From positions 1 to 36,390 of the forward strand of contig JAJJLU010000499.1 of NCBI GenBank assembly GCA_023807065.1: a DNA stretch of 36,390 bases. Direction: 5' to 3'. Source of the stretch: Isotricha intestinalis (lineage: Eukaryota; Ciliophora; Litostomatea; Vestibuliferida; Isotrichidae). The notes beneath the pieces were generated by a model. That model had not been told where the DNA came from, did not search any database, and worked only from the letters and a program-made list of their open reading frames with translations. Below are positions 17,941 to 28,100 of this stretch, piece by piece. How positions within the stretch are numbered: the stretch's first letter is position 1; every line of letters begins with the position of its first letter. The translations under genes and the position numbers were made by a program.

Positions 17941-18095
17941 AAAATGCTACTTCATTTTATTTGTTTTTTATAAATATTTTCTTCAATTTTTTTGTTTTTT
18001 TATAATTAATAAATTAAGGAATTTATTCTCATAAATAAACTATTATATTTTATTTTGTTTTATTTTTATGAAACAGAATTAATTTTTTAAAAGTA

Positions 18096-18836
18096 ATGAA
18101 ATATTTTGGGTCTAAATCTCAAATATCTTTAAAAACAATTAAACAAAATTTACTTGGTACTACTTTGAATAACTATTATTCTTTAAATATTTCAAGAAAT
18201 AAAAAAAAAAATGAAATCTTTCCTCATACAAAAAGAGACAATCAATTATTATATAAAAGTAATATTTCAAATAAAACCAAATTTTCTTTTCATAAAAAAA
18301 ATGAATATAAAATTCATTATTATACTATAAAAATAAATTTGTCAAATTCAGAAGAAAAAAATAAAACTAGTAAATATCCTTTTACAAATAACAAAAAATC
18401 AAATTTTCTAAGACAATTTAGAAATCCTTTAAGTTTTAAAAAGAAAATAAATAATAAATTATCAGTTGAGAAATTAGTAGATTTACTATCTGAAAGAAAA
18501 TTAAAGTATTTAAAGCCAATAGAAAAAAATTTATCAAAAAATTTAAATTCAACAAAAAAATTAATGAAAGATTATAGTTTTAAAGAAAAAGGGTATAAAA
18601 TTTTTGAAAGAGAAAGAATATTTGTTAAAGATTTATTGAAAAATAAAAAGTTTAATCACTTATCTTTTACAAAATTAAATAGATTTAATTCTCTGGATTA
18701 TAAATATACTAATAAAGAAAATAACGATGGTTTATTCTTTCAAAATGAACAAATAAGAAAAGTTTTAAGATCTCCTATAAGTGAAAATAAATCAATGGAA
18801 ATATATTCTATATTTTTTCATAATAAAAAACACTGA
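18096..18836 (+). CDS. Basic Lys/Asn-rich protein, function unknown
   Basis: A 246-residue, strongly basic protein with Ser, Asn, Lys and Phe throughout. It has no signal peptide, membrane helix or long coiled coil. Short hydrophobic helices occur at about 125-140 (LSVEKLVDLLSERKLKYLK) and 165-185 (GYKIFERERIFVKDLLKNKK). The C-terminus (EQIRKVLRSPISENKSMEIY) resembles linear motifs with a possible SP phosphorylation site. Many ciliate cytoskeletal and basal-body proteins are like this, but no family can be named. The frame is uninterrupted and converges on the next gene with 110 bases between stops. Its start lies 155 bases after the GC-rich insertion, which may have landed in its promoter. 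Confidence 0.72.
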   Translation: MKYFGSKSQISLKTIKQNLLGTTLNNYYSLNISRNKKKNEIFPHTKRDNQLLYKSNISNKTKFSFHKKNEYKIHYYTIKINLSNSEEKNKTSKYPFTNNKKSNFLRQFRNPLSFKKKINNKLSVEKLVDLLSERKLKYLKPIEKNLSKNLNSTKKLMKDYSFKEKGYKIFERERIFVKDLLKNKKFNHLSFTKLNRFNSLDYKYTNKENNDGLFFQNEQIRKVLRSPISENKSMEIYSIFFHNKKH

Positions 18837-18946
18837 AATAAACAATTGAAATTTATTTTTAGTTTTTTAAGATATATATTATATATATTTTATTAGAATT
18901 TAATTTTTTATATGTTTCTCATAAAAAAACTTTATATTATAATACT

Positions 18947-20920
18947 TTAATAAAATATAGAATTATAGTTTAATTTTTGAAAATCATTATTTTTTATTAA
19001 TTTTTTGGGTTCATATCTAAAATTAAAAAAACTTTTACATCTTGAAAGAAAAAAAGTTTTATGATGTTTTTCAATATATTTTTTATTTTTTTTTATCTTC
19101 ATTTCTTCATTTAAATTTCTCTTTTTCTCCATTATATTAAGAGCTTTTAAATATCTTTTTTCTTTTAATACATTATTACAAAATTCAGTATCTTTCATTT
19201 GGAAAATAAAAGATTTATATTTCATAATTAAATTTAAAACAACTTTATCATATATTTGTAAAACTAAAATGGCATTTTTTAAAACATTTATTTCTTTATA
19301 TTTATCAGGATTTTCTAATATATTTAACATATCAAAAAAGGTATTTTCTATTAATTCATTGTGAGTTTCATAAAATAAATTTTTTTTAATTGAATATAAT
19401 TTTTTCGTTATTTTCGCAATATAAAAAAATGTATAAGCAAAATTAACTTTAAATTGTTTTTCATTATAATAATTATTTAATCTTAAAATCGATATACAAA
19501 AATCTATTGGTAATTCTTTTGGAATTTTAGAAATATATTTATTTAATGAACGTTTAACATTTTTATTTTGACTTTTATCAATAAATTTTTTTTTCTTTAA
19601 TAATTCTTTATTTTTGCTTTTCAATTCAGTCAATTCATCATTTAATTTTATTTCAGATTGTTGGATATTTATTTTATTATTGTTTAAAATTACTTTTTCT
19701 TTTTCCAATTCTCTTTTCAATTTTTCACAAGTACAATAATTAAAATAATAATTTTGATATAATCTAAATATTTTTTTTTCTTTTCTTTGAAATTGATAAG
19801 TAATATCTTTTAAATTGTCAAAAATAGGATATCTACAAAATAAATATTTTTCTAAATAATCATAATTACTTTTATCTCTTTTATTTTCAATTTTATTTTT
19901 TTTTTTATTTCTATTGTCATATAAGTTACTTTCAATATTATTATTTTTTATTTCTTCAGATTTTACATTTTCATTTTCTTCTTCTTTAATATTTGTAAAT
20001 TCCATTTTTCTTGTTAGCATTTTTTTTTTTCTAATTGTTTTAGCTTTTTCTTTTAAATTCATCATTGTTTCATATGATATATCATTAAAAATAGGAGGTA
20101 AATCTTCTAAATTTATATTTTCTTTAATACAGATTAAAATATTTCTTATTTTTGTATATTTAATATATTTAAGCATAATCTGATTTATTTTATTTTGTAA
20201 TATGTCATTTTTATTAATTAAATTTAGTATTTTTATTCTTAACTCATCTAAATTTTTATTTTCTTTTTTAATATATTCTCTTAAATAAACTATATAACCA
20301 GTAAAATTTGGTATTTTATAATTTATTAAATTTTCATATTTTTTTTTCCAAAATTTAACTTGGAAATTAATTTCTTTTTCAATTTTATTTCTTTTATTTT
20401 CTTCCTTATCATAATGTTCTTTGTTAAATTTCATAATATTTTTAATGAATCTTAACTTAACACATAATTTACCAAAATTTTTCGAAGGAGTAATTTTTTT
20501 TTCATTTAATATTTCTTGATCAATTTCTTTAGAAATATTAGAAGGTAATCTAAAATTAAATGAATGTGATGGTGTTAATCTTCTTTTTAAAATTGGTTCT
20601 TTATTAAATGTAATATCATTTGATTTTGATCTACTTTTTATTGTTGGGATTAAATTTTTCAATTTTTCTTTCATTAAATGAGAATATAATTTATTTACAT
20701 CTTCAATGTTTTTTTCTTTTGAATAATTTTTATGAAGAATATAGTATTCTATATTTTTTTTTATTCTTTGATTATTTCTTAATGCATTTATTATTAATGA
20801 ATCTGATGTTGATGTTGATGATAAATTTGAATTATCTGAATTTAAAGATGAGAAAAAATTATTATTTCTTTTTTTTAAAGCATAATTATCATAGAAAGGA
20901 AATAAAACTCTTTTATTCAT
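18947..20920 (-). CDS. Coiled-coil protein, function unknown
   Basis: A 657-residue, Lys/Asn/Ile-rich protein. Residues 1-120 are Ser/Asn-rich and disordered-looking, with several basic stretches (LKRRLTPSHSFNF near 112-124). From about 145 it is mainly helical with coiled-coil spacing around 170-235, 245-300 and 395-460, separated by a low-complexity Lys/Glu/Asn section at about 300-355. A Cys/Tyr/Phe patch (LFCRYPIFDNLKDITYQFQR) marks a break near 357. The region around 475-600 is more evenly hydrophobic and may be folded. There is no catalytic motif or membrane helix. No family is recognised; a structural role in cilia or cortex is a guess. The frame is intronless and starts 139 bases after the stop of the upstream minus-strand gene. 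Confidence 0.82.
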   Translation of the reverse strand: MNKRVLFPFYDNYALKKRNNNFFSSLNSDNSNLSSTSTSDSLIINALRNNQRIKKNIEYYILHKNYSKEKNIEDVNKLYSHLMKEKLKNLIPTIKSRSKSNDITFNKEPILKRRLTPSHSFNFRLPSNISKEIDQEILNEKKITPSKNFGKLCVKLRFIKNIMKFNKEHYDKEENKRNKIEKEINFQVKFWKKKYENLINYKIPNFTGYIVYLREYIKKENKNLDELRIKILNLINKNDILQNKINQIMLKYIKYTKIRNILICIKENINLEDLPPIFNDISYETMMNLKEKAKTIRKKKMLTRKMEFTNIKEEENENVKSEEIKNNNIESNLYDNRNKKKNKIENKRDKSNYDYLEKYLFCRYPIFDNLKDITYQFQRKEKKIFRLYQNYYFNYCTCEKLKRELEKEKVILNNNKINIQQSEIKLNDELTELKSKNKELLKKKKFIDKSQNKNVKRSLNKYISKIPKELPIDFCISILRLNNYYNEKQFKVNFAYTFFYIAKITKKLYSIKKNLFYETHNELIENTFFDMLNILENPDKYKEINVLKNAILVLQIYDKVVLNLIMKYKSFIFQMKDTEFCNNVLKEKRYLKALNIMEKKRNLNEEMKIKKNKKYIEKHHKTFFLSRCKSFFNFRYEPKKLIKNNDFQKLNYNSIFY

Positions 20921-21058
20921 TTATTAGAGTAATTATAATTTATTTAATATTAAATTTTAATTTTTAATAATAATAATTTATATATAAATTATTTAAACGT
21001 CTTTTTTTTGAAATAAGATTCTTAATTTTGTATTTATGATAATTAAAAAAAAACAAAA

Positions 21059-23245
21059 TTAATTTTTATTCATTACTTCAATGATATCATCTCCTTTTTC
21101 ATTTTTAGTTTTTTGAAAAGTATAATTATTTATAATTTCAATTGGATTTACAACTTTTTTAATTAAAGAATAATCAAATATTTCTTCAAATTTACTATTA
21201 TTTAATGTATTAAGTAATTTTTTAAAAAGAACACCATTAATTTTATCTCTAACATATCCTTTAATAATAGATTTATAAACATAAATATCATTTTTTTTAA
21301 TATCTTTAATTCTAATCCATTCTTTTTTTAAATTTATTTTTTCAAACATTTCTTGAGTAATATTAACAACATTATCTTTAAAATCATTAATTGCTATTTT
21401 TTCTTGTCCTGATTTTAATTTTTCTAATTTACTTTTTTTAACTAAGCATTTATTATTATTTTTTTCATCTTCAACTTCTACATAAATATCATTTACTAAT
21501 AAAATGATTTTAACTCCTTTATATTTTAAAGAATTTTTTAAATAATCTTGATAATATTTTTTAAAATCAATTCTTCTTCTTTTATTATTTAAATCAGTTA
21601 ATTCTATTCCATTTGGAATTTTTAAACCATTATTTTTATAAGTAAATATAATATTTCTACAAGCAGGTTTTCTAATAAAAAATTTTTCTTTTTTTACATC
21701 TTCAATTTCTAAAAATTGAAATAATTCACTTTCTTTATTTACAATTTGCTTTTGTAATTTCATTCCTCCTTTATAAAAAATATAAGTTTCATCATTTTTT
21801 AAAAGAATATTATCATTATAAAGAGGACAAGGTGTAATTTCAATCATTTCACTTAAAATTTTTTTCATATTTATATATTGAATATTCCCTTTAATATCAG
21901 TCAATTTTTCAATATCATTTACTATATAATTAGTAATTAATTTATTTAAGTAATTTAATATAAAATTTTTTTTTATATAACATTCAACTTCAGAAATATT
22001 CTTTAGTTTAATATATTCATTTTCTCTTCCTGAATTTAAAACTTCTTTTAATTCTTCTAAACAAACTGTATAATCTTTTTCAATTTCCGTATATTCTTTT
22101 TCTTTATTTTCATTTATAATTTTATTTATTGTTGAAATAGGAAAAATTGAACTTTTTCCTGTTAAACAATTTGTTATGTAAAAAAAAGAAATATTATCTT
22201 CATCTTTTATAAAATAAGTATTTGATGATGTTGAAGAAACTAAAAATCTCGTTTTCTTATTTCTTAAATCTAAATAATTTAAATTTATTATTTCTCCTTT
22301 ATAATCAGTAAATTGGATTATATTTTGAATATTTTCACTATTCAATAGTTTTTCATATATAAATTTAATTTGTTCAATAGGAATAAAATATTTTTGATTA
22401 TTAGTATCAAATAATAAAACAAAAATCCTATTTCTTTCACTATTTTGAATAAAAGAATTTTGTAAATTCTGATATTTTGGTAATTCAATAGAATGATTTC
22501 TTGAAAAAGATAAATCAATAAATGATTGATTAAAAATATCTTTAGATTGTTTAACTAAATGTTTATTATTCTTAATGTCATATTCATAAGTAAATTTATT
22601 ATCATCATTTAATAATATTTCTCCCAAAGGGGAAATTTCCATTAAAATATTAAATATAGTTAATTCATTTGGATTAATAATATGAACATTTCCTTTTATA
22701 TCATAAACTTTATTTCTTCTTTTTAATTCTTTTTTTTGATAAATTGTATTTACTATATGTTTTAAAAAGATTTTTTTAATTGTAAATATTTCATCTTTTA
22801 AATCATAAATATCAACTGTTAAAGAATTTGGATTTTTATTTCTTCTTTCAACTTCTTCTATTATACTTAAATGATTATCTTTTGTTGAAAGTCTTGAAAT
22901 TCCATCTAATATATTATTCATTTTTTTAATTTCTTGTTCATATAATTTAGCTATATAATGATATATATTTATATATTTCGAATTATTTTCTCTATCATAA
23001 ACTGATGTTCTTTCTATTTTTTCATTTTCTAAAATTTTTATTATTTCATCTTTATTTAATTCAATTGTATCTTCATTTATATCTATTATTTCTATATATT
23101 CATTTTTATTATTTATTATGATATTTAGGTAATATTGTTTTAATATATTTATTATTTCTAATTTTAATTCTTCTGAAAATCCATAATCTTCTTTTTCTAC
23201 TTTTGCTAATTGAGATATTGCTTTTTTTGAATCTTGTATTTCCAT
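21059..23245 (-). CDS. Large protein built of a repeated D-x-K-G module, function unknown
   Basis: A 728-residue protein with no match that I recognise. A short motif recurs about seven times: an Ile/Val/Leu strand, then Asp, one or two residues, Lys/Asn, Gly/Asn/Asp, a few residues, an Ile/Asn pair and a helix. Clear copies are VYDIKGNVHIIN, FTDYKGEIINLN, LTDIKGNIQYINMKKIL, LTDLNNKRRRIDFKKYY and INDFKDNVVNITQEMF. The first quarter has weaker copies (IIDINEDTIELNKDEII). The spacing of roughly 80-120 residues and alternating strand/helix pattern suggest tandem small alpha/beta or beta-rich modules. No membrane helix, signal peptide or catalytic motif is visible. The gene is divergent from a coiled-coil gene with only 129 bases between starts, so the two may share a promoter region. 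Confidence 0.83.
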   Translation of the reverse strand: MEIQDSKKAISQLAKVEKEDYGFSEELKLEIINILKQYYLNIIINNKNEYIEIIDINEDTIELNKDEIIKILENEKIERTSVYDRENNSKYINIYHYIAKLYEQEIKKMNNILDGISRLSTKDNHLSIIEEVERRNKNPNSLTVDIYDLKDEIFTIKKIFLKHIVNTIYQKKELKRRNKVYDIKGNVHIINPNELTIFNILMEISPLGEILLNDDNKFTYEYDIKNNKHLVKQSKDIFNQSFIDLSFSRNHSIELPKYQNLQNSFIQNSERNRIFVLLFDTNNQKYFIPIEQIKFIYEKLLNSENIQNIIQFTDYKGEIINLNYLDLRNKKTRFLVSSTSSNTYFIKDEDNISFFYITNCLTGKSSIFPISTINKIINENKEKEYTEIEKDYTVCLEELKEVLNSGRENEYIKLKNISEVECYIKKNFILNYLNKLITNYIVNDIEKLTDIKGNIQYINMKKILSEMIEITPCPLYNDNILLKNDETYIFYKGGMKLQKQIVNKESELFQFLEIEDVKKEKFFIRKPACRNIIFTYKNNGLKIPNGIELTDLNNKRRRIDFKKYYQDYLKNSLKYKGVKIILLVNDIYVEVEDEKNNNKCLVKKSKLEKLKSGQEKIAINDFKDNVVNITQEMFEKINLKKEWIRIKDIKKNDIYVYKSIIKGYVRDKINGVLFKKLLNTLNNSKFEEIFDYSLIKKVVNPIEIINNYTFQKTKNEKGDDIIEVMNKN

Positions 23246-23374
23246 TTAAAAAATTTTAAATATTCAAAAAAAAATTTATATTAAACTATAATAATACTTA
23301 TTAATTATTTTATTTTTTGTTTTTTTATAATATATATATATTCTAATTTTTGAATTTAAAAAATTATTTTTTAC
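23246..23374. promoter_or_regulatory. Short shared divergent promoter region
   Basis: Only 129 bases separate the start codons of two divergently transcribed genes, so both promoters and both leader sequences must lie here. The DNA is A+T-rich with a run of alternating TA near 23330-23340. No specific motif can be assigned. Inferred from geometry alone. Confidence 0.5.
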
Positions 23375-24472
23375 ATGGAGAAAAATTTAGTTGAACAAAT
23401 ACAATCATATTATCAAAAGAACAATCAAATGATTTTTAAAAAATTTAAAGATGAATTATCAATTAATGAATCAGAGCAAAATTATATAAATTATTATCAA
23501 AAATGTATGAATTTATTAAATGAAATTGATGAAATTTCAATTTTTACTGATTGTTCAAAAATTGAAAAAGACATTAAAGAAAGAATAGATCAAATAAACT
23601 TAACAAAATTAGATTTAATTTCTGCTGTTAAAGAAGCTAAGATTATAGGAATAAATAAAAATGATGAAAATGAAATTCTTAATTATAAATCAAATGATGA
23701 AGATTTAAAAAAAAAAATAAATGAATTAAATAATCAAATTGAAAATTTAGATTTAGATTCTTCATTAGAATCTTTAAAAAAAGTAAAAATTGAAAATGAA
23801 AAAGATTCAGATTATAGTTTCCAACCATATTATAGTAATTTAAATGAAAAAATAAAATTTTATCATTTAGTTAAAAGAGAGAAAAAATCTAAATTAATTT
23901 CTTTAGAAGAAAAAAAAACAACTTTAAATAATAATAATTTTAAAATTGAAAAATTAAAAAAAGAATATACTAAAAATACTGAAAGAATGAAAAGTGAATT
24001 AGAATGTAATGAAAATTTACAGAAAGATATAACAAATTTAAATAATAAAATTGAAGAAATAAAAAAAACAAAAGATAATATAAATGAAAATAATAATTTA
24101 TTGAAAAATGAAAAAATTCTTTTGAATTTAAATAGAGAAGAATATATTATGAAATTAAAAGATATAATTACTCAAATTAAATTATCAAAAAGTAATTTAG
24201 GTAAAAATAATTATTTATTTTCTGGAATTTTGCTTTTATATATGAAAAGATTGTTAAAACAAAATAAAACTAAATTAAAGATTTTAGCTATTGAACTTGC
24301 TCATAAATTAAAACAAACTATTGAAAGAAGACAAAAATTAATTCATCTTTTTAATAATATAAATCAAAGTACAATGGAAAGAATGAAAAGAAGAGATGCT
24401 TTTCAAAAGTTTTCATTGGAAATTCAAAAAGTTTATGAAAAGTATAGTAAAATTTTAAAGACTTTATATTAA
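23375..24472 (+). CDS. Coiled-coil protein, function unknown
   Basis: A 365-residue protein made almost entirely of helix. Coiled-coil segments lie at about 5-100, 107-150 and 168-265; the last includes a long Asn/Lys/Glu heptad array. Around 275-300 there is a short hydrophobic patch (NNYLFSGILLLYMKRLLKQN), too amphipathic to be a firm membrane helix. The C-terminus (about 300-365) is basic and helical (IERRQKLIHLFNNINQSTME), the kind of end that dimerises or binds microtubules. Size and layout resemble small kinetochore, spindle or axonemal coiled-coil subunits, but no family signature is seen. It is divergent from the repeated-module gene across a 129-base gap. Confidence 0.82.
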   Translation: MEKNLVEQIQSYYQKNNQMIFKKFKDELSINESEQNYINYYQKCMNLLNEIDEISIFTDCSKIEKDIKERIDQINLTKLDLISAVKEAKIIGINKNDENEILNYKSNDEDLKKKINELNNQIENLDLDSSLESLKKVKIENEKDSDYSFQPYYSNLNEKIKFYHLVKREKKSKLISLEEKKTTLNNNNFKIEKLKKEYTKNTERMKSELECNENLQKDITNLNNKIEEIKKTKDNINENNNLLKNEKILLNLNREEYIMKLKDIITQIKLSKSNLGKNNYLFSGILLLYMKRLLKQNKTKLKILAIELAHKLKQTIERRQKLIHLFNNINQSTMERMKRRDAFQKFSLEIQKVYEKYSKILKTLY

Positions 24473-25116
24473 TACTCTTAATTTTTTCTTTTTTTTACAC
24501 AGAAATTATATTTGTAAATATTAAGTTTTTAAATTAAACATATTAAGATTTATATGAAAACATTGTTTTTATTTTTTTTAAAATTATTAAATAAAAAAAT
24601 CAATTTGAACTTAACACATAATAAATTTAAGAAAAATATATAAAAGATAGGGATCATTTAAATCTCACATTGCTTATATAATATAAAAGATAACTTATAA
24701 CTTTTATAAAAGTAAAATCATAATTTATTGAATTTAATATTTCACCCTTTCACCTTGTTGTTAATCATTTATCTAATAAAACCCCATTAAATATGATTTT
24801 TCTTACTTCTTTTATATTGATAAGTAAATTCATTATTATTCTCTATAAGGTATTTTTTTATTTAATATATACTTTTTTCTATTTAAAAAAGAAAAAAAAT
24901 GAATATAATATTTGGAATTATATTATTTATATATTATTTTGATTAAAACTGCATAGTTTTAGAATTTTTATTAGTTTTTAATTAGTTTATTTAAGTGTTA
25001 AAAATAATTTATATTATTTATAATATTATACTAAAGTTTGAATATATATAATAATCACGTTTTTAATTTTATACAAAGATAATAAAAACTAAAAAACAAA
25101 ATGAAAATCAAACTTT
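24473..25116. other. Convergent intergenic gap with a broken frame
   Basis: About 640 bases lie between the 3' ends of the coiled-coil gene and NOT1. A minus-strand coding-like frame broken by TGA (24654-24833) is listed separately. From about 24840 to 25116 there is only A+T-rich DNA. Confidence 0.5.
24654..24833 (-). pseudogene. Broken coding-like frame interrupted by TGA
   Basis: A minus-strand ATG at 24831-24833 starts MNLLINIKEVRKIIFNGVLL and two more codons, then TGA (24765-24767), four codons (LTTR), TGA (24750-24752), and 31 open codons (KGEILNSINYDFTFIKVISY onwards) to a TGA at 24654-24656. All are in the same frame. Here the interruptions are TGA, one G-to-A change from Trp, not the TAA/TAG of the other gap frames. 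That fits a decayed gene under A+T-biased mutation. No family is recognised. Confidence 0.33.
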
Positions 25117-28100
25117 CTATTTCAAATAAAAATTATTTAAAGATTTATCTTTACAGCAACTAATAAACTTTTCTAAAATATCTTTGGAAATATATTTATT
25201 CATACTTTGAAACTTAGGATTTTTAGTTAAGAGAATAAAAGTAGAAATTAATCCCCAAGGATAAGGTTTATATAAGAATCTTTCTAATATATTTTTTAAA
25301 ATATGTTCCTTAATATAAGTATCTTTGATTTCTCCAAATATATAAATTAATAAAGAAGAAAAATAAGAAGTTTGTTGTGAATTAAACCTCAATTCATTTA
25401 AAAATGCATTAATCAAATGATCTCTATTTTCATTATCTAAATTAGTAAATAAATAAATGAAAAAGTTAAAAACTTCTTTACTACCAATCTTTCTTTCAAT
25501 TATACTTTTAATTTTTGACAAAGCCCAATATAAAACTAATGCATTGATATTAAAACTTCTTTGTTCACTTTCTTTTGGAATTGAATTAAATTCATCTACT
25601 ATTTCTTTTAAATATTTTTCATCTTTTTTTTCAATATAGTTATCAGTTAATTCTTTAAAGTTTAATTTTTCAACAATTCTATTTACATCAAAAAGAACAT
25701 TTGCACTTTTTCTAGAAACAATATCTTTACTATCTTCATTTAATGGATCTGGTAAATATATATCTTTAGGACAACTTGATAAAATAATATTTTTTAATTG
25801 AATGAAATAATTTCCTGAAGGAAGTGGAATTAAAATTAAATAATAATAACTTGAAATATAATCAGGATATGAATTACATAATAAAAAGAAAAATTTATAT
25901 ACTTGATCTAAAAAGATTTTAAAATTATAATTTGTTATTTCTTCATTAGCAAATGATTTTAAATATGATAAAAGATCAATTAATAAAGATAAATATTTTT
26001 CATATCTTAACATTACTTCTTTTCTTCTTAAAGTTTTATCATAATCAAGAAAATTAGAAATAAAATCTTTACATGAAATTAAATCTAACCAAGCTAAAGC
26101 AAAACCAGAATAATTAGTTGGAGAAATAATTAATAAGAAATCACTAAGAATTGTTAAATAATTAATTTTCTTATATTCTCCTTTAAATAAATTTTCTTTA
26201 TTACCAAATTTATTTAAATGGTGAATCATATTATAAAATAATTTATAATATAATCTTTGATTAAATGAAGTTTTAGAAGTAATATAATCTTGATGGAAAA
26301 AATTGAAAATACCTGTTATGATAATATTAAATAATTTTAAATGATTAAGTTTTGAATTATCAATATAAGATAATAAATCAAAAAAAAAATTAGAAACATT
26401 TTCAGGAGTTGAACGATTCATAGGGACTTTATTATTATCAAATGTTCCTTTTATGCAAATTTCTGTTAAAATTGCTGAGAGAGTTTGATAATTATTTTCA
26501 TTATATATATATTTATGAAGTACATTATCTTCTTTTTCTTCTTTTTGATTTTTTTCTAAATTATTATTTGAATTTACTAATTGTGGAATTCTATTAAAAG
26601 CAAAGTAACATATTAAATAAGTATTATTTTCCTTGAAATTTTTAAATTTTATTGGAGATGAATTTATTTTCAATGTTAAGTTATTTAATTTTGAATTAAT
26701 ACTAAATAATTTATAATATATATCACTATATTCTCCATAAATATAAGATGGTATTTCTGGTAAAGTTTTTTTTTCTATTACTCCTCTCTCAAATAATTCT
26801 TTTAATACTTTTCTTGATATATCTAAAGTGGATTTATTTTGTAAAAATTCTTTAAAATATTTTTGATAATCTTCCATATTAAAAATTTTATTTTTAATAA
26901 AAGCATAATGTAAATCAATATTAAATTTAACGAAAATTTCTTCAATTGATAAAACACTTTCAGTAATTTTATTTGATATTTCTTTATGTAAATTAACCCA
27001 ACCTTTTAAAATAAAAGAATAAATATTTAATAAAAATTCATTTGAATTTTTAGCAACACTAAAACAATATTTTAAAGTAACATTAGCTAAATCAAAAGCA
27101 AAATTAACATCTTCAATTTTACTTTCTTCAATAATTTTAGTTAAATTAGAAAACTCTTCACCAACTTTATTTTTAGGTTCCTGACTTAAATTATATATAT
27201 TAAACATACAAACACTATAATTCTTAGTCATATAAGTATCTGATTGTTGACCAATAGCCTCTTTTAACATATTATAAACAATATTTAGAAAATCAACATT
27301 ATCTTCAAATTTATTATAATCTTCATGTATTTTATCAAAATTTGCATAAATTTTATATTGACTTTCAGTTAAACCATCCATATTTGGTTTTAATTCATCA
27401 GGTAAAACTTCCATCTTTGAAAGTAATTCTTGTTGTTTTTGAAAAGGAATTTGATTTAATTTTCTTCTTTCAATTTCTTTTCTTATTTCTTCATCGTTTT
27501 CTAATTTATCTATTGCATTTTTTATTACATAATTATATATAAATCTAGTTCCTATATCATAATATTTATCATCACTTAAATTTACTATTTTCTCTATACT
27601 TTCTTGAGATATTTTTTTATTTTGTAATATTCTTTTCATATTTCTTGATAATCCAATTCTCAAAGGTTCTTTAGATAAAATCATTGCTAAGGAACCTGAT
27701 AAAGTTTTAATAAAAGATTCTGAAGCATTTTTAAATTTTATTTGATCATTATCAAACATAAAATCTTTGATTAAAATTTGTTTTGTTGTTATTAAACTTA
27801 TCTTTAAAGATCTTTCTGAAACAACTGAAATAATTTCATTTATACTATGATTTAAAACTTGAGTTAATATAGCACATAATTCTTGTTTTGTTATTTTAAC
27901 ATTATTATTATTGTCTGTATTAATTATATTTAAAATACTTTTAATATAATCATCTAAATTACTTATTTTTGATAAAAAGTCTTGTATTGTTAAACATATA
28001 TTTTGAGGTTTAGAAAAGTCAGCAGAATTTTGACAAACTTTTTTATTATCTAATAACTTAGAAGTCGGAGGTATCATATCAAATTCTAATTTTTGAAATA

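Larger units (their letters stand above)
17299..18095. other. Intergenic gap holding a broken frame and a GC-rich insertion
   Basis: About 800 bases between two plus-strand genes. It contains the coding-like frame 17597-17746 and the inverted-repeat insertion 17829-17940, both listed separately. The rest is A+T-rich with no recognisable gene. Confidence 0.6.
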
